Positions 56,208-64,000 of a stretch of 64,000 bases of DNA are shown in pieces. A program made the position numbers and the translations under genes. The notes under the pieces are model-generated. The model searched no databases, was not told where the DNA came from, and worked only from the letters and a program-made list of their open reading frames with translations. The stretch is from Cryphonectria parasitica EP155 (taxonomy: Eukaryota > Ascomycota > Sordariomycetes > Diaporthales > Cryphonectriaceae). The DNA lies in contig NW_024468909.1 of NCBI RefSeq assembly GCF_011745365.1, positions 7,068,001-7,132,000 on the forward strand. The letters run 5' to 3'. Within the stretch, counting starts at the first letter, position 1. The number at the start of each line of letters is the position of its first letter.

Positions 56208-56502
56208 CTTGCCCCCAGTCCTCCAATCCGGTCCCTTGCATCCTCTGCCACACCACCTATTTCCTACCAACCCCGTGGGGGTGTTCGACAGCGCCACTAT
56301 TACCAGCTCGACAGCCATAATCGCTCTTGGACAAGCAATTACAAACAGTGAGGAGCACGCGAAGTTGCAAAGAAAGCGAAAAAGTAGGAGAGACAGAAAG
56401 AGAAGGACAGACTTCTTGACTGTATGCTAATTGAGGGAATGATGGAGATTGGAGTCGAATGAGGCCTAACAGTCCCGAAATTCAGCTCAGTTTCCACAAC
56501 AA

Positions 56503-58809
56503 ATGGCCACCATTACGTCCTCCAAGGCCGCAGCAACAGGTGTTGGGCTTGCCCCCCTGAGAATCAGTACAGTCAGTTCTCCGACGAATCCCGAGGCGCC
56601 CCCAGCAACGTCTCCAGCGTCAGCTCTACAGTCTCCAGCGGCTTTTGTTAGCGCTGCCACCACCCCCACTTCAGCGCCCAGCCCGTCCCATTCGTCCGCC
56701 AGCGCCCTAACCCCCTCCTCCAATTCTCGTCCCCACGCAAACCAACAGCAGCAAAGTCACTCATCGTTCCACCAACACCAACAGCAACAGCAACAACCAG
56801 CAGCGCGCATAGCCATCCAGCCAGCGCCGGCTAGGAAGTCCCTTCCCAACTCCAGTCTTGCTACTGCTGCTGGTAGTCACCACGCTGTTCCTTCTGCTGC
56901 TGCCTCTTCTCCTCCGGTCGATAAAATGTCCATGGCGTCGGTCATCTCGCCGATGCCGGGGCCACCCGCGGCAAAGGCCCCAATCTCTATGACAAGCAAG
57001 GAATGGGTCATTCCCCCAAGGCCCAAGCCAGGCAGGAAACCAGCCACTGATACGCCACCGACCAAGAGGAAGGCCCAGAACCGCGCTGCACAGAGGGCAT
57101 TCAGGGAGAGGAGGGCTGCGCGTGTGGGTGAGCTGGAGGAGCAGCTCGAGGCCGAGAAGGAGGAGCACGAGTCATCCCAGCGTGCGCTCCAGGAGAAGGT
57201 CCACCGCCTCGAGATGGACGCACAGGCACTGCAGTCACGGTGCGAGGTTCTGGAGAACATGCTGGACAAGGAGCGGGCAGAACGGTCCAAGGAGGTCGAG
57301 GCCCTCAAGGCGCGGCTGCAGCAAGCGACTGCCCAGGCTCAGCAGCACCCACGACAGCAGAGCCTCCCGTCCTTGGCATCTGTGCCACCGCACACCTTTG
57401 CGCCACAGCCGCTCAGACACCACCGCCCTTCTGCACCCTCTCGGTCCCACGGTGGAAGGGCCAGCACATCAAGTCTCACCAGGCTGACGCCCAACGCGAC
57501 CCACCGCCCTGCGACAACGCACTCGTTCTCCATCTCACAGATCATCAGCCCGCCCGAGGACATCGAGCAGGCCCCTACCGGGTGCGGAAACTGCGAGCCC
57601 ACTGGACCTTGTGCGTGTGCCGAGGAAGCCATGACCAGCGTTAACGTCGGCTGTGGTAATTGTACACTCGGCTCTCGCTGCCAGTGCCTCGAGGAGGTGC
57701 TGAATGGTGAGCATACTCACAGCAACAGCAACAGCGAGCCAGGGTCCAGGATGAACTCCCTGAGCGGGACCAAGCCTACAGCAAGCAGGACGGCGAAGCG
57801 GACTATGCGCTCCATCTCACCCAGCTCTATGGCCCCTGAAGAGAAGCGACCGCGTGGCTCGCTGACACTCGCCACCGAGACGGATTTCACGGCCATGTTC
57901 TCCCGCAAGGCACAGCATGTCACCACGTCCATGTCACAGCCGCAGCTGCCCACGCCCGCGGCAATCAACCCCGCAGCGAATCACCAGATGACCGGTGCTG
58001 CACCTACCCCTTACTCTCTGGCCACCCTCGCCCCGATGGAGCCACAAGCTGTCGAATCTCCTCGTCCAGAGGACCGCTGTGGGTTTTGTGAGGACGGGAC
58101 CTACTGTGTTTGTGCCGAGGCTGCCGCCGCCGCCGCCGCCGCCGCCAACAATGCCGCCGACACAGCACCGACAGAATCGTTGACGCTGCCGGCGATCCAC
58201 TCGTCTACCTTCTCCGTCTCACGACCTGGTCAGCAGACTCGTACCCCTCCGCCGTCCGAGGGTGACGCCATTGGATACGAGATACTGCCAGACGGTTCGG
58301 TCAAATTGCCCAGTCTCAAAGGCCTCCATGCTCGCAATAAGGCTATGGCCGATAGCAACACGCTGCCCAGGCCTTCAGGCGGCGGATGTGGTTCCGGTGG
58401 ACCGGGCACTTGCGCGCAGTGCCTTGCTGACCCCAAATCTGGGCTCTTCTGTCGATCTCTCGCCGCCAACTTTAAGAAGAATGGCGAGTCTAGCGGTGGG
58501 TGTTGCGGCGGAGGTGGCGCTGGTGGGTGCTGCAAGGACAGAAACAACACCAGTGCCAATGCCGACAAGCCAGGCATTGGTCTCAGCCTGTCTTGTGCTG
58601 ACGCCTACAAGACGCTATCGAGCCACAAGCACTTTAGTGAGGCTGCGGATGATATCAACACGTGGCTGCCTCTCTTGAGAGCGGCCCCCAAGCCGAGGGA
58701 GCCTGCCCTTGGCAAGGACGGGAGCAGCAGAACGCCTATTGAGGTTGAGGCTGCTAGCATCATGAGTGTACTCAAGGGCTTCGATGTCAGATTCGGCAGA
58801 GGGGAGTAA
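56503..58809 (+). CDS. hapX: Iron-starvation bZIP regulator HapX
   Basis: Transcription factor that joins the CCAAT-binding complex and controls iron-dependent genes: it represses iron-consuming pathways in starvation and activates iron storage in excess. Single exon, 768 aa. The low-complexity N-terminus (Ser, Pro, Gln) is followed by the CBC-binding segment KEWVIPPRPKPGRKP (about 166-180), then the basic region TKRKAQNRAAQRAFRERRA (about 187-205) and a coiled coil to about 255. Cysteine-rich regions that sense iron-sulfur clusters: CGNCEPTGPCAC (361), CGNCTLGSRCQC (384), CGFCEDGTYCVC (526), CGSGGPGTCAQC (629) and CCGGGGAGGCC (667). The end has the conserved LSCADAYKTLSSHKHFSEAA and WLPLL. 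It is longer than the Aspergillus proteins as I recall them (roughly 400-500 aa). Two SreA-type sites lie upstream, consistent with known SreA repression of hapX. Confidence 0.94.
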   Translation: MATITSSKAAATGVGLAPLRISTVSSPTNPEAPPATSPASALQSPAAFVSAATTPTSAPSPSHSSASALTPSSNSRPHANQQQQSHSSFHQHQQQQQQPAARIAIQPAPARKSLPNSSLATAAGSHHAVPSAAASSPPVDKMSMASVISPMPGPPAAKAPISMTSKEWVIPPRPKPGRKPATDTPPTKRKAQNRAAQRAFRERRAARVGELEEQLEAEKEEHESSQRALQEKVHRLEMDAQALQSRCEVLENMLDKERAERSKEVEALKARLQQATAQAQQHPRQQSLPSLASVPPHTFAPQPLRHHRPSAPSRSHGGRASTSSLTRLTPNATHRPATTHSFSISQIISPPEDIEQAPTGCGNCEPTGPCACAEEAMTSVNVGCGNCTLGSRCQCLEEVLNGEHTHSNSNSEPGSRMNSLSGTKPTASRTAKRTMRSISPSSMAPEEKRPRGSLTLATETDFTAMFSRKAQHVTTSMSQPQLPTPAAINPAANHQMTGAAPTPYSLATLAPMEPQAVESPRPEDRCGFCEDGTYCVCAEAAAAAAAAANNAADTAPTESLTLPAIHSSTFSVSRPGQQTRTPPPSEGDAIGYEILPDGSVKLPSLKGLHARNKAMADSNTLPRPSGGGCGSGGPGTCAQCLADPKSGLFCRSLAANFKKNGESSGGCCGGGGAGGCCKDRNNTSANADKPGIGLSLSCADAYKTLSSHKHFSEAADDINTWLPLLRAAPKPREPALGKDGSSRTPIEVEAASIMSVLKGFDVRFGRGE

Positions 58810-61800
58810 GACCCCGTCTTCTGGATACGACTTCTGACTCATCCTGAAGACGCCATTTCTCCTGGCAAGAAAGCCCGGGGTACAACACCGGCCTGTCTAC
58901 TGGGAGGCTAATGAAAAGTCGGTATGGCAATGGCACCGAACCTCGAGCCCAGAGCATCCACCCTGTCTCTGTCCAACGATCTTGGGAGCCATCACAGCCT
59001 CAACAGCCACCGGGCCCCGCGCCAAGTCATACGTGTCTGGCAACCTGCCGGGCTCCGTACAGTGACTTGACACCTTGCGGACATCATGCCTGATTTGGAC
59101 ATATATTGTCTGCAGAGCTTTCAAGCTCGCAGCCTCTTCGTCGGAATAAAGTGCCAAGAGGCATTCCGAGTGGAGCAACAATGGATTCCCGATCATATCA
59201 GCCGGGCATGCATGAATGCGCAGGCAACGCTCCATAGGTGACGCTAAAGCAAACCTTTTAGGACGTGGCACCGCGGGACACGGCGGAGGACGAGCCACTT
59301 GTCCGTGGTGTCAAGTATACCGCCTGTTTTCGAACGATTGGGCATCAAGACATGCGGCTCGCATAACTTTGACTGCGCAGATGGCGCAGACAAAAGGTGA
59401 GGGGGGGGGGGGGGTTGGGAAAGCATCGAAGGGGGGAAAACGGAAAAAGGAACGGTGGAACAAAGACTAGTTTGTACATTATACTGTACAAATTTGGAGT
59501 AGGCAGGTTAGGAAGGATGATATTTTTGGTCTGTTTCTTGGATCAGATATCACAATCATTTTTTGAATGGTCAGGTGGGTGGCGGCCAAGGATTAGAAAA
59601 AGACGCACATCTACATACCTGCATCTATTTGCATTTCAGGAGTTGGAGGCGGATTGTTCGTTTTACTACCATTCATTAGGTCACAGGTATAAGAGCTGCT
59701 AGCTTGGCGGTGTCAATAAGAAGTAAAAGAGAAGAAGAAGAAAAAACCTGTATTCGCTTTTCTCCACCAACCTCTCTGACCGCACTTTTCTTATGTCCCT
59801 GTCTCGACCTCTCAACACGGACCCCTCCTGTGAGGTGAGCCTCGGGAGCAGGTATGCATGTTTGTATGTACTATGTATGTACCCAATAGAATCAGGCTCC
59901 TCAGCAGTGCAAGATCCCCCATACCGTTCGTTTCACAGAACGCCACTAGTCAGTTTTTGGGTCTATGAAACAATACGGCGTCGATCATGTGTTGTCTGTC
60001 CGCTGTCCAGGTGCCAGCGTCGTAGATATGGACGGGTGAGCCTTGGTCTTCTGATTGTCTCCAAACACGCAGGTGGGGAGTGGGGATATGAGAGACGTGC
60101 GTGCGTACAAGTAAGTAGACGAGGAACCGCACAACGCGGGATGCTTAGTGACATTCATCATACTTTTGATTTATGTCCTGTGCGCCGTTGCCGGACAAGA
60201 GGTAAGTAGTGAAAAGCACTACGTAGGCAGGCCTGATTGGCAAAGTCACTGGGTGAGATAGAACGAGAGAGAGAGACAATGTGCGTTGGCCTTGGTTTCG
60301 CTCGTGGGCTTGTGTGAGACGGGCCGAAGCGTCCCTTGGGGTATGCTTTCGTAGAGGGCTGCTCCGGCTGGTTGCCGACTTCCCAAGATCCCTTCACGGG
60401 ACCGGTTATCACGTACTAATTTTGTCACAGGAACCGTGAGTGTAGTAGAGGAGCGTCAATTTATGATCAGTACTATTTTTATTATTATTGTTATTCATAT
60501 ATGTATATATTAGAGGGTCGTACAAGTCAGGGAACCAGAGTGGCTCTCTTCTAAGCGGAGCTGCTGAGAATATTGCAGGACGCGCAAACTTCAGCTCCCG
60601 CGCTCATGCGTCCTACGCGCATGTCGTGAGGATCAGTAGCTGGTGCAAGCTGACAGCTTAGCCATGGGTAGAAAAACAGGAGGGGGGGGGGGGGCAAAAA
60701 AAAGGAAGTGGCAGGGTCGGATGTCTTGTCTAGTGCATGCATGTACTATGCTTGAGTCTCGTCGAGGTCATTTTGACTTTGAGAATCTTGCCGAGGGTCA
60801 CACCGCATGGGTTACGACCCGCCCACTATGGTTAACGGAACGTATAGCCATTGGGAACTTTGTTTGAGACAAAGCCTCTTCCGATGGGAACGGGCGAAGA
60901 AATACGCCCCGGTTTGTACACCCTTTGAACTGCCACTGATGTACACGATATGGAAAAGAAAAAGAAAAATAGGGACGCGTGTATAGAAGGCAGGACGGCT
61001 GGCTGCCAGTGGTCACAGGCCAGCAAAGGCAGCTCACAGCTCACAGCGTGTGTTGATCAGCAGTGAGTGATCATAGTGAGGGGCCATCTAACCCGCCCGT
61101 AGGGCAGAAGAACCAGGCGTCTATCCGTTCGCTACGCACCAGAAGGTTGTATCGAGCGCTGGCTCGGCTGTGCCGCATCTGACGTGCAGGTGGTGATGAT
61201 CTGTGGGTGACTTAAAAGACGAAGTACGGAGTACCGACTGGTACCCAGAGTATACAGGTGATGTGGGAGGTGGAACTTGGACAGCAGACCAGTATGGGAG
61301 GCAAAGTGTATTGATACACACAAGTGCAAGAGCAGCTGCACCGTCTTGATCTTCGGACGCGCCCTCCCCCCCCCCCCCCCACACACACACGCCTTGGTAC
61401 AGAAGTAACTGTGTAGCACCGAAGCGCTGTAACCCCAAAGTTGTCAGCTTCATGAGCCAACAAGATGGGAAACGAGGGCTCGAGGTTCGCAATGCATGCC
61501 ATGCTGTCAGGCCAGTATCCGGAATCACTGGCCGCCACGAGGCATCATTTCCCCCCTCCTCTCCAGAAATCCACTTGGGCTTCCATGCATCTTCCATGAC
61601 GTTGACAGGTAGTCCTGGTTGTGTCTGCTGAGCTCAAAAAGTTTTCTCGGTGCTGGGTCCGTGGCGCAGTATCTGCCCCCCTCTGTACTGGTCCATGTGA
61701 CCAAGGGACGGCACGATCCCCACAAGAGGATCTGGTGGGAAAGGGTTGGAAGACACGGAAACGAGCAGGGGCCTGGTGTGTGTGGGCGTGCGGTGCCGAG

Positions 61801-64000
61801 TGCTGGCAAGGCGTCGTCCCATCTTCTTCATGCCTGGTGTGGAGCCCGCCGTCAATCTTGCTTGAGGGCGGCAAGGACTCAAAGGAGGGGGCAGGTCGGA
61901 CAGTGATTGGTCTGGACCATGCATCATGCACGGTAGTGCGTGACCGCAGGCAACCCCCCCCCTCAAACGACGGATGAGTTGGCAGAGGACGCCTGCCTCG
62001 GTGCCCGCTCGGGCCTGGGCTCGTCGTAAATCTCGTTGATCGATTGGCATGGCCCAAGAAAGGCAACCCTCTCATGGTATGCGACTGGACTTCAGCCTGT
62101 AAGTGGATGGTTGTTCACCGGACCAATTGGCAGCAGACACGCCTCCAACCGTGGAAAGGCTGATGGCCGTTTCGGAAGGGCGGGTCCTCAGGATTTGTCA
62201 AATAAAGCGTCGACAAATCGAGATATGACTCCTACTAGGCCCTCTCCCCACACTAGCGAGTATGTGCTGTGGTAGTTCTCACTCGAGACTTCTTACTGCC
62301 GTGTCGCGCCATCGAGAGACGCAGCGCAGATTGGTGGAAAGGAGACCCTGTGCGTGCATTATCAAAGACAATGCAATGCACTGCCAAGTCATCGACACCT
62401 GCCCTTATGCCATCCCATATTTCCTGTTCAGACAAGATAGGAACAGACATCACCAGAGGATCAGCAAGGTCCCCAGCTCAGCTTCGTTGAATACGAGCTG
62501 AACCCTCTCCCTCTCTTTTTTACCGACCGAACGTGCCTACGGTCGGCCGCCGAACAGCGCGAGGAGAATGCAACTCTGTCCACAGCACGGACGCCTGGCA
62601 CCCTGGAAGAGCTGAGGAGGTTCGCCACGAGGACGAAGGTACGGCTGAGGAATAGCAGGGCCGAAAAGGCGGTAGGCTTGATGACGACTAGTCAGGAACC
62701 ATCGACAACGTGTCGATGCCCCGAGTGCGAATCCAGTTCCGAGGTGCTGGGTCACAGGCTCGCGGTAGTTTTCAGTGTACTTTGCCTACACACTGCCCTG
62801 CCCTGTACATAGTAGATCATAGTATAAGCATGACAGAGTGCACAGTACCATGGATAGGAAGGCATCCGCCCAGAAGATGATGGCGGAGACAGACTGAAGA
62901 GACGTGCATGTCATGGCCCATAAATCTGTATCGTTGAGGGACAGGATAAGTCCTTGCTTTTCTGGTCTCTCTGTCTTTCTTCTTCCACCTCTAGCTGGAT
63001 GGATGGCTTGGATGGCACTGGTTTGCCGCCTAAGGAGAAGCAGTATTGACGCTAGAGAGACCGACGGCGATGTCCACGATGTCGGGCTGTCGAGGGGGCT
63101 GTGACACACATACTGGGAAAAGGGGAGGGAGGGAGATCCTGGCGTGCATGTCTCCTCACTTGCCAACGCATCAACTTAACGGCGGTTCCAAGTGAAGCAA
63201 TCAAGGGTGGTGGTTGGCCTGTTGGGCTTGTCGGGGCGGGTCGCGGAGAAAAGAATGCGTGTTATGGGGAGAAAAGAGGTGGGACATCAGGGCGAAGAGA
63301 GAGGGGAAAAGTCGCCCTGTACCTTGCTGACGCTAGAGACACTGTGCCCGCTATTGGGGCATGCCTGGTGATCCACGCTTCCTTCCCGCTGGGAGGGTTA
63401 GAGGATTAGAGGATGTATCCGTACACTGCTGTAGTGCTATGTACATAGTACTATGATAGTCACCTTACCCCACGTTCAACAGCCAGCGAGCTGCCCGGGC
63501 CAACCAACCCGCCCTGCGCCGGCCCTGCTAGTACGGCAGCTCTTCTAGTGCCACAGTACCTGTACGTACCGCTGGCCTGCTCAGCAACAGCTGCTGTGAC
63601 CCCTTGGTGTGGTACCACGGCTGCAAACGACTACTGCAGACCACTGCTGCGTACCTCTACCCTGCTATAGGTGCTTCCCGGCGCTTCAGTGGGTGCAGCG
63701 CTTGGGAAGATGATGAGTTGTGCTTTTTTTTTTTACTAATGTACCTCAACCCGCCCCAACCCTGTCATCCTCTCGTCTCTGCCTAGTACAAAGTAGTAAT
63801 TCCACACATGCTCGAGGCCATCATGTCGCCGTTATCCAGTTGTTCGCCTCGTCTCCTCCACCTCCAGCCCTAGCAATACATGTCCTAGCATTCTTGATGG
63901 CAGCAGGGCACGGACGACATTCTCTTCTTGTTGTCTTCTATCCTGCCTCCTTCATTTTGCTCTTCCTCCCCCGTGTCTCTGTCGCGGTGGCAGGTGCAGC
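58810..64000. other. Gene-poor region to the window end
   Basis: 5.2 kb without a CDS I can support. ORFs of up to about 180 codons occur on both strands, but they overlap each other, mostly lack ATG starts and show no family likeness. Homopolymer runs are frequent: G14 at 59401-59414, G13 at 60682-60694, and C15 followed by (AC)5 at 61366-61390. The last 200 bp are pyrimidine-rich and may be the leader of a gene beyond the window. Confidence 0.5.
61366..61390 (+). repeat. C15-(AC)5 tract
   Basis: Fifteen C followed directly by five AC units. Confidence 0.9.

Larger units (their letters stand above)
54370..56502. other. Upstream region of hapX (and of cog2)
   Basis: 2.1 kb between the divergent cog2 and hapX genes, with no credible CDS. 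Two SreA-type GATA sites, a CCAAT box (55636-55640) and two short ATG uORFs (56143-56166, 56424-56462) are visible. Long pyrimidine tracts at 55960-56110 look like a core promoter. Confidence 0.6.

Noticed and set aside
61545..62075. 176-codon ORF on - and overlapping ORFs on +
   Set aside because: Many mutually overlapping frames of equal quality and no family likeness; typical of GC-rich non-coding DNA.
62786..63166. 126-codon ORF on - with a hydrophobic stretch
   Set aside because: Begins with TTG, has no homology I can see and no splice context.

Overview
The window is nuclear DNA of a filamentous ascomycete (Pezizomycotina). Its genes are spaced 0.2-2.6 kb apart and carry short GT-AG introns, mostly 60-130 bp, with CTGAC/CTAAC-like branch sites. 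Their products are typical of moulds: HapX, a GtaA-type glutaminase, a KDM5 demethylase with a fungal layout, and Dal5-type transporters. A Sordariomycete is my guess only. No rRNA, tRNA, CRISPR array or prokaryotic feature was seen. Exon joins below were worked out by hand from splice signals, reading phase and family fit.

Left part (1-19.1 kb): fal1/eIF4A-III and SF3A3/Prp9 lie head to head, followed by an unrecognised 369-aa protein, a small-subunit catalase, the SLX1 nuclease and a large five-exon KDM5 gene (JmjN-ARID-PHD-JmjC-C5HC2-PLU1-PHD). Middle part (20-34.4 kb): a DUF4267-like membrane protein, an unrecognised 424-aa protein, a PAP2-type lipid phosphatase lacking the usual motif-3 arginine, a protein resembling retroelement Gag, a DHA1 drug-type MFS transporter and a secreted glutaminase.

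34.68-36.89 kb is a 2.2-kb pogo/Fot1-type DNA transposon with perfect 42-bp inverted repeats and a TA duplication. Its transposase frame is intact apart from one 65-bp intron and four stop codons. Beyond it are srp54, a 71-aa probable mitochondrial protein and a five-exon CorA-like two-TM protein without a GMN motif.

43.8-49.05 kb looks like a small accessory cluster: a 2-oxoglutarate/Fe(II) oxygenase, a Dal5-family transporter and a second 2OG oxygenase. The first oxygenase and the transporter share a divergent promoter with repeated CCGG motifs. Housekeeping genes follow: cytosolic GluRS and mitochondrial ribosomal protein L1 (divergent), and COG2. Then comes hapX, the iron-starvation bZIP regulator. 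Its upstream region holds two exact matches to the SreA/Fep1 GATA consensus ATCWGATAA, as expected for the known iron-responsive SreA-HapX loop. The last 5.2 kb has no gene I can support.
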